Assembly: GCF_002021565.1 (NCBI RefSeq)
Contig: NZ_MSZX01000003.1
Location: forward strand, 496,027 to 560,026
Length of the DNA: 64,000 bases
From: Paenibacillus selenitireducens
GTDB lineage: Bacteria; Bacillota; Bacilli; Paenibacillales; Paenibacillaceae
Direction of reading: 5' to 3'
Part shown: one piece after another, positions 45,767 through 54,391 of the stretch
Position numbering within the stretch: the stretch's first letter is position 1
Layout of the letters: each line of letters starts with the position of its first letter
The notes under the pieces: model-generated
Seen by the model: the letters and a program-made list of their open reading frames with translations, nothing else
Told to the model about the DNA's origin: nothing
The model's database searches: none
Program-made: the position numbers and the translations under genes

Positions 45767-45795
45767 TTGACAAATGAGCTCGTTAGTTATATAGT
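45767..45795 (+). promoter_or_regulatory. Promoter of the GntR/ABC operon
   Basis: Consensus -35 TTGACA and -10 TATAGT with 17-base spacing. Direct repeats GTTAGTTA and AGTTAGTTAC span the -10 region and are candidate binding sites for the GntR protein. Confidence 0.75.
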
Positions 45796-45833
45796 TAGTT
45801 ACATGAGTAATGAACCAACATGGTGGTGATGGA

Positions 45834-46208
45834 ATGAGTATGAGTATGGATGACAGTCGCCCGATTTTTGTGCAAATTGCAGAACGGATCGAGGATGACA
45901 TTATTGAGGCAAGATTACCCGAAGAATCGCAGGTTCCATCGACGAACCAATTCGCGACGTTCTACCAGATTAATCCGGCGACGGCGGCGAAAGGCGTGAA
46001 TTTGCTAGTGGACCAAGGGATTCTGTATAAAAAGCGAGGGATTGGAATGTTCGTAGCGACAGGGGCGCGCGCCGTGCTGGTGGAGAAGCGCAAGGATCAA
46101 TTTTATGAGCAGTATGTCGTTAGCATGTTACGCGAAGCAGAGAAGTTGGGGATTACGACAGATCAATTGGCAGACATGATTCGAAAGAGGGGGAGCAAAC
46201 ATGAGTAG
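45834..46208 (+). CDS. GntR-family (YtrA-type) regulator
   Basis: The 124-residue protein has the N-terminal winged helix of the YtrA group (IFVQIAERIEDDIIEARL, STNQFATFYQINPATAAKG) and a short C-terminal helix. ATG 45834 (MSMSMDD) fits the GGTGGTGATGG upstream; the ATG at 45810 is almost at the transcription start. It overlaps the ATPase gene by 8 bases. It probably represses this operon and may respond to cell-wall-active compounds, as YtrA does. Confidence 0.85.
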   Translation: MSMSMDDSRPIFVQIAERIEDDIIEARLPEESQVPSTNQFATFYQINPATAAKGVNLLVDQGILYKKRGIGMFVATGARAVLVEKRKDQFYEQYVVSMLREAEKLGITTDQLADMIRKRGSKHE

Positions 46209-47094
46209 TGTGGTGGAAGTGAGAGGACTGACGAAATCCTACGGCAAAGAATCAGTCGTCCGCAACGTGAGCTTTACGCTAGAGGAGAACAAAATCTATG
46301 GATTACTTGGGCGGAACGGGGCTGGCAAGACAACGATCATGCATATGATCACGGCACAGCAGTTCGCAACGAGCGGCATGCTGAAGGTATTCGGCGAAGA
46401 ACCCTACGAGAATAACCGCGTGCTAAGCCAAGTCTGCTTCATTAAGGAGAGTCAGAAATACCCGGATAACTACCGCGTGATTGATGTTCTTGAGGTAGCT
46501 GGGCTGTTCTTCCAGAATTGGGATAAAGTGTATGCCCATGCGTTAATTGAGGATTTCCGGTTGCCGTTGAAACGGCGGATGAAGAAGCTATCTCGGGGGA
46601 TGCTCTCCTCGGTAGGAATAATCGTAGGACTCGCGAGTCGCGCACCGCTGACCATCTTTGACGAACCGTACTTAGGGCTGGATGCGGTGGCAAGAGGGCT
46701 GTTCTACAACCGGCTCATTGAGGATTATGCGGAGCATCCACGTACGGTGGTTTTATCCACGCATTTGATCGACGAAGTGAGTCAGCTTTTGGAACATGTG
46801 ATGGTCATTGATCAAGGCAAGTTGATTCTGAATGAAGATACGGAAGTGCTGCGGGGCAAAGCTTTATCTGTAGCGGGAACCACGGCGCAGGTCGATGAGT
46901 TCACGAAGGGCAGAGAAGTCATCCACCGGGAACCTTTCGGAGGGTTATTGACTGCAACTGTGGTGGGAAATGGTAAAGCGGAGGACCGCAAACGTGCGGA
47001 AGCACTGGGTTTAACCGTGGCGCCGGTATCTTTGCAGCAACTTATTGTTCATTTAACGAATGGATCGGTACGAAAGGCGGGTGAAGTTGAATGA
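46201..47094 (+). CDS. ABC-transporter ATPase of a YtrBC-like exporter
   Basis: The 297-residue ATPase has Walker A GRNGAGKTT, the signature region LSRGM, Walker B LTIFDEPYLGLD and the switch histidine in VLSTHLIDEV. The C-terminal 80 residues are extended, as in bacitracin-type exporters. It overlaps the next gene by 4 bases, so it pairs with that membrane protein. Confidence 0.88.
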   Translation: MSSVVEVRGLTKSYGKESVVRNVSFTLEENKIYGLLGRNGAGKTTIMHMITAQQFATSGMLKVFGEEPYENNRVLSQVCFIKESQKYPDNYRVIDVLEVAGLFFQNWDKVYAHALIEDFRLPLKRRMKKLSRGMLSSVGIIVGLASRAPLTIFDEPYLGLDAVARGLFYNRLIEDYAEHPRTVVLSTHLIDEVSQLLEHVMVIDQGKLILNEDTEVLRGKALSVAGTTAQVDEFTKGREVIHREPFGGLLTATVVGNGKAEDRKRAEALGLTVAPVSLQQLIVHLTNGSVRKAGEVE

Positions 47095-47777
47095 ATCGAG
47101 CAGCAGGCGTATTGAAGATGCACTTCCAAGATAAGTTCGGCTACTTATATTTACCTTGGATAATCCTATTGTCATCCTTTACCGTTAACATCATTGTCGG
47201 TATTCTGGTAAATGAAGAGAAGGGCTTCTATACGGGAGGGTTAATGTCCATCTATGTTTATATGTTTGTGATGGGCATCGTCGTGGTAGCACAGTCATTC
47301 CCTTTTGCATTAGGATTTTCCGTTCGGAGATCGGATTATTATTTAGGCACCGTGGGATTGATTGTCGTATTAAGCGGCATATTCTCGGCTCTGCTGACGC
47401 TGTTCTCCTGGGTGGAAGTGCTGACGAACGGCTGGGGAGTAAAGCTCGGATTTTTCCATTTACCCTATCTTAGCAGCGGCAGCTATGTGCAGCAGTTTCT
47501 CGTTTATTTCCTAGCGATGCTGTTCATCTGTTTGAACGGTTTCGTCACGGGAAGCTACAGCAAACGGTTTGGCAAAACAGGGACATTCACCTTATTCATT
47601 GTGTTATTCCTGTTAGGTAGCCTCTTCTCCTTGGCGATGAGCTACTATGATGGATGGGCGGATCTGTTCCAGTGGTTTGTCGGAAAAACGGCGCTGGACC
47701 TTGCGGTTCGAAGTATGCCGGTATCGATTATTTTCGCTGCATTATCGTATCTGTTCTTGCGTAGAGTGACCGTGTAG
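47091..47777 (+). CDS. Six-helix membrane subunit of the ABC exporter
   Basis: The 228-residue protein has about six hydrophobic segments and no enzymatic motif, as expected for an ABC-2-type channel partner. It is third in the GntR-ATPase-permease operon and ends about 60 bases before the interrupted terminator. Confidence 0.8.
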   Translation: MNRAAGVLKMHFQDKFGYLYLPWIILLSSFTVNIIVGILVNEEKGFYTGGLMSIYVYMFVMGIVVVAQSFPFALGFSVRRSDYYLGTVGLIVVLSGIFSALLTLFSWVEVLTNGWGVKLGFFHLPYLSSGSYVQQFLVYFLAMLFICLNGFVTGSYSKRFGKTGTFTLFIVLFLLGSLFSLAMSYYDGWADLFQWFVGKTALDLAVRSMPVSIIFAALSYLFLRRVTV

Positions 47778-47845
47778 TTTAACGGATTGAAGTTGAAGTG
47801 AATAAGAAGGATGGAAAAGACCGAAAGGATCGAAAAGACCGCTGG

Positions 47846-47854
47846 GGGCTGCCT
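47846..47854. repeat. Target-site duplication, left copy
   Basis: GGGCTGCCT, repeated exactly at 48482-48490 on the other side of the inserted element. Confidence 0.75.
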
Positions 47855-47915
47855 GAGGGCACTGAAAAAATTGTGTTATGAGAAAAACCCCTACCCTCGG
47901 TTCATTCGAGAGTAC

Positions 47916-48102
47916 CTATATTGGAAATTCCCAATATAGCCCTCATTATAGAGGATAACGGTACTCATATAGTGGACAAATCCAATGTAGGAGCACGAAA
48001 AGGTCCAGAATGAGCTCATGTCCACGTTCTATATTGGATTACTCCATGATAGGCGCCGAAATTCGCAGATTAACGCAAAGTTAGTGGATAAATCCAACAT
48101 AG
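47916..48102. repeat. Four imperfect palindromes within the insertion element
   Basis: Centres lie near 47928, 47978, 48041 and 48091, so the spacing is about 50-63 bases. The first (47916-47939) is CTATATTGG - 6 bases - CCAATATAG with exact 9-base arms. The others follow the same CTATATTGGA/TCCAATATAG pattern with mismatches. They could be hairpins or binding sites. Confidence 0.55.
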
Positions 48103-48186
48103 CATCAAGGGGATAAAAAAGTTCAGTCGCAAGACCGAAGGTACTGAAAAATTTATGTTTTTCATTTCGATGATGGCTCTAATTTA

Positions 48187-48228
48187 AGAGGCGACTATTT
48201 GTTCAATTTTGAACGAATAGCCGCCTCT
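48187..48228. other. Strong hairpin inside the insertion element
   Basis: Two 20-base arms, from AGAGGCGACTATT to AATAGCCGCCTCT, match at 18 positions with a 2-base loop. It may be the former terminator of the lost transposase gene. No T tract follows on either strand. Confidence 0.6.
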
Positions 48229-48481
48229 CTCTGTATCTATTCTCACTTAGATTTCTTCATCAAGGTCACCATTCGTTTGTTGCATCCACGATAATCGTTG
48301 TACCTTCAATTCATTCTTTCTCCAGGGCGATTTCGCCCGTGTTGAACATACGAATTAGTGACACTGCATTGCGGCCATGATCGAGTCCTTATTTATTCAC
48401 CCATTCCTCGAGCAGACTTTCCTTGATAAATATCGAGGCAGGCTCGCTTATTTAGGTTGAAGGTACTTTTTCAGTGCCCCC

Positions 48482-48490
48482 GGGCTGCCT
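48482..48490. repeat. Target-site duplication, right copy
   Basis: GGGCTGCCT, identical to 47846-47854. Confidence 0.75.
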
Positions 48491-48594
48491 CTGGCGGCTT
48501 TTTTGCGCAGAAAAAGGGGAGGTGAACGATTTTTCATGCCTACATACTTTTTTTCACCTCCATAAAAACGGCAGTTCACTCGAAAAATTGGAAA

Positions 48595-48624
48595 TTGTGG
48601 GCTGAACCCGCCGTTGCTTACAAT
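48595..48624 (+). promoter_or_regulatory. Candidate promoter of the GH88 operon
   Basis: TTGTGG and TACAAT are separated by 18 bases, about 40 bases before the GH88 start. Confidence 0.4.
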
Positions 48625-48664
48625 GGACCCAGAAACGAATAACGATCATGTGGGAGGAATGTCA

Positions 48665-49822
48665 ATGATTGAGCAATTCGCGACAACGAAACCGCTTACA
48701 AGAGCGCGCTGTGACGAAGCCATGGAATTTATTATCCGCCAGATGGATCGTAACCTGGAGACATTTGCAGATACGTTCCCCTCGGAAAGCAGTACGAATC
48801 AAGTGTACCGACAAGTGGGCAATGTGGCGTGGACGCCAGGGTTCTGGACGGGCATGCTGTGGCTTACGTATGAAGTTACAGGAGATGAGAAATATCGTCT
48901 CGCCGCTGAAAACCAACTTTCTAGTTATCGTCAACGGGTGGATGAAAGACGGTATACGGAGACACATGATCTTGGATTTCTGTATACGTTATCCTGCGTA
49001 TCAGCCTATAAGCTGACGGGTAACGAGGGCGCTAAGCAATTAGCCATCGAGGCGGCGGATCTGCTCTACGCGAGATATTTAGAGAAAGCGGGCATCATCC
49101 AGGCTTGGGGCAATCTGAATGATCCGAAACAGCAAGGACGGATGATTATTGATTGCCTGATGAATTTACCGCTTTTATATTGGGCTAGCGAAGTCACAGG
49201 GGATCCGAAGTATTACGACGCCGCAGAAGCACATGTTCATCAGTCTGCAAAGTATTTAATCCGCGAGGATGCATCTAGTTTTCACACCTTCTATATGGAC
49301 ACGCAAACAGGTGAACCGAAGTATGGGAGTACCGCGCAAGGGTATGCGGATGACTCATGCTGGGCAAGAGGTCAAGCTTGGGGGATGTATGGGTTCCCGC
49401 TGTCTTATCGATATACCGGGGATGGTGAGCTCATCGAGCTTACAACGAAGCTCTCGAATTATTTTCTTAACCGTCTGCCCGAGGATCTGGTCTGTTATTG
49501 GGATCTTATCTTTACAAGCGGCCCAGAAGAGAGGGACAGCTCGGCAGCTGCCATCGCCGTATGCGGACTATTGGAGACAGCCAAGCATCTGCCGTTGACG
49601 GATCCGAACCAACGTAGATATGAGAATGCAGCCTTGTCTATTTTGGATTCACTGATCGCACATTATTTGGCCCAGGAGGTACCGGAATCGAATGGAATTC
49701 TGCTTCATGCGGTATACGGCAAGCCGAATGGGACGGGGATCGATGAGTGCTGCATATGGGGCGATTATTACTTTTATGAGGCATTGGTTCGCGTCACGAG
49801 GGATTGGAAGCCGTACTGGTAA
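48665..49822 (+). CDS. GH88 unsaturated glucuronyl hydrolase
   Basis: The 385-residue (alpha/alpha)6-barrel protein has the two catalytic aspartates expected of the family, Asp102 in THDLGFLY and Asp163 in MIIDCLMNLP. Their 61-residue spacing equals that of the Bacillus GL1 enzyme (Asp88/Asp149). It removes the unsaturated uronic acid left by polysaccharide lyases and acts in the cytoplasm (no signal peptide). ATG 48665 has GTGGGAGG 7 bases upstream; ATG 48659 is too close. The next gene is a GH29 fucosidase. Confidence 0.9.
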   Translation: MIEQFATTKPLTRARCDEAMEFIIRQMDRNLETFADTFPSESSTNQVYRQVGNVAWTPGFWTGMLWLTYEVTGDEKYRLAAENQLSSYRQRVDERRYTETHDLGFLYTLSCVSAYKLTGNEGAKQLAIEAADLLYARYLEKAGIIQAWGNLNDPKQQGRMIIDCLMNLPLLYWASEVTGDPKYYDAAEAHVHQSAKYLIREDASSFHTFYMDTQTGEPKYGSTAQGYADDSCWARGQAWGMYGFPLSYRYTGDGELIELTTKLSNYFLNRLPEDLVCYWDLIFTSGPEERDSSAAAIAVCGLLETAKHLPLTDPNQRRYENAALSILDSLIAHYLAQEVPESNGILLHAVYGKPNGTGIDECCIWGDYYFYEALVRVTRDWKPYW

Positions 49823-49859
49823 AGGTGAAAAATGAGGATGAGATCGAGCGCCGGAAGAG

Positions 49860-51611
49860 GTGGATGTGGAAGTGGAAGTGAATAGCATCAAGGCAGCAGC
49901 AGATCAAGATCTGAAGACAAAATGGTGGACGGATGCGAGATTCGGGATGTTCATTCATTGGGGATTATATGCGATTCCCGCCAAGGGTGAATGGATCATG
50001 TATGCAGAGAGAACACCTGTGCAGGAGTATGAGAAATGGGCTGCCCAGTTCAATCCGACGAAATTCAATGCCAACGCATGGGTAAAGCTCGCGAAAGATG
50101 CAGGAATGCGGTATATCGTCATTACGGCCAAGCATCATGACGGGTTTGCGATGTTCCATTCTCGATCAGACACGTACAATATCGTCGATGCAACGCCGTT
50201 CGGACGCGATCCGATGCTGGAATTAGCGGAAGCCTGCAAGGAAGCGGGAATTGCCTTATGCTTCTATTACTCGCATGTTATCGACTGGCATCATCCGGAT
50301 TCGATGCATAAGGAACACAATAACACGTGGGACTATAACCAGGAAGAGAAGCAGTTCTCTAAGTATTGGCATGGCAAAGTGAAGCCGCAGCTTACGGAAT
50401 TGCTGACTGAATACGGGCGCGTGGGCCTCCTATGGTTCGATACTGCGGGAGGATTGTCCGAGGAAAATAGTCGAGATATCGTACAGCATGTGCGTAATCT
50501 GCAACCGGATTGCCTGATCAATTCTCGGGTCTCTCATATTATGGGAATGGGCGACTATGTGTCCAAGGGCGATAACGAGATTGGGATGAGCGGTGAAGAT
50601 ACAAGACCGTGGGAGACGCCTATGACGCTGAATCAATCTTGGGGTTATACGACCAAAGATCAAGTCTGGAAATCGACGGAGTCTCTTCTGCATAAGCTCG
50701 TCAACGTGATTGGCAAAGGAGGCAATTTACTCCTCAATGTTGGACCCTCTCCGGAGGGGACCATCCCGGAATTATCGGCAGATCGACTTCGAGAAGTTGG
50801 CGAATGGACCCACCGCAATGCAGAAGCGATCTATGGTACAACAGGGAGTCCGTTCCCATGTGAACTGACTTGGGGGGCTGTAACGACGAAGCCTGGACGC
50901 GTATATCTTCATATTCATAACGATAAGTGGCCGGAGCATGAAGTGAGGGTTCATGGGATTCGCAACCGTATTACGCGTGCGTATATGCTTGCAGATCCGA
51001 ATCAACGGGAATTGAAGGTTGTGCAGACGTATGAGGTCAGCTTGGATCTCTACACGTTAATCTTAGAGGTCCCCTCACAGCCGTCGGATACGCATGTATC
51101 CGTACTTGTTTTAGAGCTAGCGGGCGAGAATGATTTTGACCCGACGCTTACGCAGCAGCCCTATGGCGGGTTTCAACTGGATGTACCTTGGGCGAAGGTG
51201 ACCGATGTTCATACGGTGGAAGACCTTGATACTTCCCGAATCATCCGAAGCGCAGAATGGACATTCACTCTCGTAAGGCCAGGAACCTATGAATTGATGC
51301 TCGTGAGTTACAAACGTTATGACGCGACGTGGGAAGGGTTATACCCTGAAGAGATTGAAATAGATACAACCGGGGCACAGATGGTCTGCGCACCGTCAGA
51401 GGATGCCGTGGATACAGATTCTCCAGCATGTCAGCATCCCTATACACCGATTTTATCTAAGCTTGGAGAGATCACTTGGGAAGAGGCAGGAACCTATAGG
51501 CTGACACTACGATCATCCAAGTTGAAGGATCCTGCACCTCGGTTTACGGAAATTTGGCATGCGGATGCCGTTAAGCTGCGTGCGATACGGCTCGTTCGCG
51601 TCGGGGAATGA
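49860..51611 (+). CDS. GH29 alpha-L-fucosidase
   Basis: The up to 583-residue protein has the GH29 barrel, with WWTDARFGMFIHWG at the start, the conserved ITAKHHDGF, and the nucleophile Asp194 in LLWFDTAG. C-terminal beta-sandwich domains fill about residues 345-583. Several in-frame GTG codons (49860, 49866, 49872, 49878) compete as start; GTG 49872 has AGGTGG 8 bases upstream. There is no signal peptide, so it acts on imported oligosaccharides. The substrate linkage is not known. Confidence 0.87.
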   Translation: MDVEVEVNSIKAAADQDLKTKWWTDARFGMFIHWGLYAIPAKGEWIMYAERTPVQEYEKWAAQFNPTKFNANAWVKLAKDAGMRYIVITAKHHDGFAMFHSRSDTYNIVDATPFGRDPMLELAEACKEAGIALCFYYSHVIDWHHPDSMHKEHNNTWDYNQEEKQFSKYWHGKVKPQLTELLTEYGRVGLLWFDTAGGLSEENSRDIVQHVRNLQPDCLINSRVSHIMGMGDYVSKGDNEIGMSGEDTRPWETPMTLNQSWGYTTKDQVWKSTESLLHKLVNVIGKGGNLLLNVGPSPEGTIPELSADRLREVGEWTHRNAEAIYGTTGSPFPCELTWGAVTTKPGRVYLHIHNDKWPEHEVRVHGIRNRITRAYMLADPNQRELKVVQTYEVSLDLYTLILEVPSQPSDTHVSVLVLELAGENDFDPTLTQQPYGGFQLDVPWAKVTDVHTVEDLDTSRIIRSAEWTFTLVRPGTYELMLVSYKRYDATWEGLYPEEIEIDTTGAQMVCAPSEDAVDTDSPACQHPYTPILSKLGEITWEEAGTYRLTLRSSKLKDPAPRFTEIWHADAVKLRAIRLVRVGE

Positions 51612-51696
51612 AGTGAACGTCATACCGCAGTCTTCGAAAATATCCAGAAAAACGAAGTTTCGTTATCGCTGTAACCAATAAAAAGGAGGCGCTTTC

Positions 51697-53316
51697 ATGA
51701 AAAGAAACGTAAAGAAATTTGGAGTTATCCTGTTAACATCTCTGCTTGCATTATCCATCGCAGCTTGCAGTACTTCGGGCAGCGATCAGACGCAAGAAGG
51801 CACAACTGCCGATGGGAAGACGACAGAGGGCGCCAAGCTGACGAATTTATCGTACTGGGTGAGCATGCACTCCGCGGCTGCCGCGCAAATGAAAACCTAT
51901 GCTGAAATGGGCATGTATAAGGAATTAGAGAAAATTACCGGTGTGAAGGTTGATTTTGAGCACCCGCCTTCAGACGCGGCACAGGCCAAAGAACAGTTCA
52001 ATCTCATGATGGTCTCCGAGAAGTTGCCGGATGTCATTGAAACCTCGTGGATTGGATATCCGGGAGGTCCGGAGAAGGCGATTCAAGATAACAAGATTAT
52101 CAAGCTGAACGATTATATCGATCAATATGCCCCGAATCTGAAAAAGCTGTTGACCGATCATCCGGATTGGAAAAAGCAAGTCACAACCGATGATGGCAAT
52201 ATGTATATGTTCCCGTTTTTCCGCGGCGGCGATAAGGTTCGTGTCTTCTATGGTCCAGCGGTCCGTAAAGATTGGCTCGATAAATTGGGACTAACGGTAC
52301 CGACAACCATTGATGAATGGCATGAAGTATTAACCGCATTTAAGGATAAAGATCCGAACGGGAATGGCAAGGCGGATGAAATCCCATTATACATCACGTT
52401 GGATGATGTAGCGCTCGACGCTCCATTCCTTGGCGCATGGGGCATCAATTACGGCTTCTACCAAGACGGGGGCAAGGTAAAGTTCGGCCCGACGCAGCCG
52501 GAGTACAAGGAATTCCTGACAACCATGAACAAATGGTACCAAGAAGGCTTGATTGATAAAGATTTTGCCGCACCGAACAGCAAGCTGTTCGACGCGAAAA
52601 TGACAGGGAATCAGTTAGGTGCCGCACTGGTATATAACGGAGGCGGTATTGGGAAATACGCGAATCTAATGAAAGATAAAGATCCGAACTTTAATCTGGT
52701 AGCTGCCGAGTACCCTGTGCTGAAGAAAGGCGATAAGCAGATGTGGGGACAGAAGGATTTTGCAACGAACGGGATCGGCGCCGCCATCTCAACGAGTAAC
52801 AAGAACCCGATCGAGACGGTGAAATGGTTGGATTACGCTTACGGCGAACAGGGAGATCTGCTTTTCAACTACGGTAAAGAAGGCGAAGCCTACAGTATGG
52901 TCAATGGCGTCCCAACTTTCTTGCCTGAAGTATTGAATCCACCAAGCGGTGTGAGTCTGCAGCAATCCTTTGCGAAGCACAATCGTTCCACTTGGAGTGC
53001 GCCATTCGTGCTGAGCGAGAATTTTCAAATGCAATATTTAGCTTTAGACAACCAGAAAGATGCCCTTTCGATCTGGTCGCATCCGACCGGCGAGCGCAAA
53101 ATGCCGCTTGTGACGCCGACTAATGACGAAAGCTCCCAATTCGCTTCGATCATGACCGATATCAACACCTATAAAGACGAGATGTTCCTGAAATTCATTA
53201 TGGGTGCAGAGCCGCTCGATAACTTCGATAAATATGTCAAGAAAATTGAAACGATGGGCATTGAAGATGCGCTGAAAATCCAACAAGCAGCACTAGAACG
53301 GTTCAACAAGCGTTAA
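51697..53316 (+). CDS. LplA-like sugar-binding lipoprotein
   Basis: The 539-residue protein has a lipobox IAAC (Cys23), a polar linker and the large LplA-type binding domain (LSYWVSMHSAAAAQMKTYAE, then NGNGKADEIPLYIT). AAAAAGGAGG lies before the ATG. It follows GH88 and GH29 and precedes two permease genes, so it supplies the oligosaccharide to that importer. Confidence 0.9.
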   Translation: MKRNVKKFGVILLTSLLALSIAACSTSGSDQTQEGTTADGKTTEGAKLTNLSYWVSMHSAAAAQMKTYAEMGMYKELEKITGVKVDFEHPPSDAAQAKEQFNLMMVSEKLPDVIETSWIGYPGGPEKAIQDNKIIKLNDYIDQYAPNLKKLLTDHPDWKKQVTTDDGNMYMFPFFRGGDKVRVFYGPAVRKDWLDKLGLTVPTTIDEWHEVLTAFKDKDPNGNGKADEIPLYITLDDVALDAPFLGAWGINYGFYQDGGKVKFGPTQPEYKEFLTTMNKWYQEGLIDKDFAAPNSKLFDAKMTGNQLGAALVYNGGGIGKYANLMKDKDPNFNLVAAEYPVLKKGDKQMWGQKDFATNGIGAAISTSNKNPIETVKWLDYAYGEQGDLLFNYGKEGEAYSMVNGVPTFLPEVLNPPSGVSLQQSFAKHNRSTWSAPFVLSENFQMQYLALDNQKDALSIWSHPTGERKMPLVTPTNDESSQFASIMTDINTYKDEMFLKFIMGAEPLDNFDKYVKKIETMGIEDALKIQQAALERFNKR

Positions 53317-53404
53317 TCGTACCAATTATGATGGGCCTGGGAGAGGACTAGGATTCTTCTCCCGGCTTACTAGAGCAGAATCTACGGGAAGGGCAGGAAT
53401 ACAG

Positions 53405-54376
53405 ATGAGGCAAGTCTTGGAGAAGCGACCGATGAATAAGCGATCGGTTAAGAGGAAAAACGAGCCGTCGACTTGGCGTATCATGGGCAAGGATATTCGC
53501 AGAAATTGGATGATTTATCTGCTAGCGCTTCCTGTTATCGCCTACTATCTCATTTTTCATTATGGGCCGATGTATGGTCTTCAGATCGCGTTCAAGGATT
53601 TCTCTCCCGCACGGGGAATCTGGGGGAGCCCATGGGTTGGGTTCAAACATTTCATGAGTTTCTTCGATGGGATCTATTTCTGGAGATTAATACGGAATAC
53701 ACTGCTTATTAACATTTATGAGCTGGTATTTGCCTTTCCGGCTGCCATTATCCTCGCGCTTCTGCTTAATGAAATTCGTGGGATGATGTTCAAACGTTGG
53801 GTGCAGACCATCTCGTATTTACCCCATTTTATATCGATTGTAGTTGTGGCAGGCATGATGTTCGATTTCTTAAGCCGTGACGGACTCATCAACCAATTGC
53901 TCGGATTTATCGGGATTACACCGATTGATTTTCTGAAAGAAGCGGGCTGGTTCCGATTCCTATTCGTCTCCTCGGGGATATGGCAAGGGATTGGATGGGG
54001 CTCGATCATTTATTTAGCTTCGATCGCCAATATTGATCCTACACTATATGAGGCGGCCAAAATCGATGGTGCTAATCGGTGGAGACAGACGTTCCATATC
54101 ACCATTCCCGGAATCATGCCAACAATTGTCATCATGCTGATTCTGAACATGGGGAACATGCTCTCTGTCGGCAGCGATAAGGTGCTGCTGCTCTATAACC
54201 CGTTGACCTATGAGACAGCGGACGTGATTTCGACTTATGTTTATCGCAAAGGGATTCTAGAAGCAAGTTACAGCTTTACGGCAGCGGTAGGTCTATTCAA
54301 CTCCGTAATTAGCTTCATTCTTATTGTATCGGCGAATGCCATCAGCAAACGCGTGTCCGAGAATAAACTGTGGTGA
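53405..54376 (+). CDS. LplB-like CUT1 sugar ABC permease
   Basis: The 323-residue protein has a basic N-terminal extension, six membrane helices and the EAA loop EAAKIDGANRWRQTFHITIP. It lies 88 bases after the binding protein and 15 bases before its partner. Confidence 0.9.
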   Translation: MRQVLEKRPMNKRSVKRKNEPSTWRIMGKDIRRNWMIYLLALPVIAYYLIFHYGPMYGLQIAFKDFSPARGIWGSPWVGFKHFMSFFDGIYFWRLIRNTLLINIYELVFAFPAAIILALLLNEIRGMMFKRWVQTISYLPHFISIVVVAGMMFDFLSRDGLINQLLGFIGITPIDFLKEAGWFRFLFVSSGIWQGIGWGSIIYLASIANIDPTLYEAAKIDGANRWRQTFHITIPGIMPTIVIMLILNMGNMLSVGSDKVLLLYNPLTYETADVISTYVYRKGILEASYSFTAAVGLFNSVISFILIVSANAISKRVSENKLW

Positions 54377-54391
54377 GGAGGGATTCATGAC

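Larger units (their letters stand above)
47855..48481. mobile_element. 627-bp decayed insertion element or MITE with 15-bp terminal inverted repeats
   Basis: The left end GAGGGCACTGAAAAA and the right end TTTTTCAGTGCCCCC are inverted repeats matching at 14 of 15 bases. The element lies exactly between two copies of GGGCTGCCT. A partial internal copy of the left end (GAAGGTACTGAAAAA, near 48137) suggests internal rearrangement. No intact transposase is encoded. Short minus-strand frames with stops at 48311-48450 look like decayed coding sequence but could not be assigned. The family is unknown. Confidence 0.72.
47839..48504 (+). terminator. Intrinsic terminator split by an insertion (halves 47839-47854 and 48491-48504)
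   Basis: Removing the inserted DNA between the two 9-base duplicates joins CCGCTGGGGG-CTG-CCT to CTGGCGG and restores a 10-bp hairpin (with G-U pairs) followed by CTTTTTTG. The joined sequence is a normal terminator for the upstream permease gene. Confidence 0.65.

Noticed and set aside
47916-48102. Regularly spaced palindromes as a possible CRISPR array
   Set aside because: The units differ too much from each other, the spacing is longer than a spacer would be, and no cas gene is in the window.
48311-48450. Minus-strand frames resembling a TnpB C-terminus (LDHGRNAVSLIR)
   Set aside because: The match to the DRDxNAA pattern is weak, stops interrupt the frame and no zinc-ribbon cysteines or upstream TnpB sequence are present.
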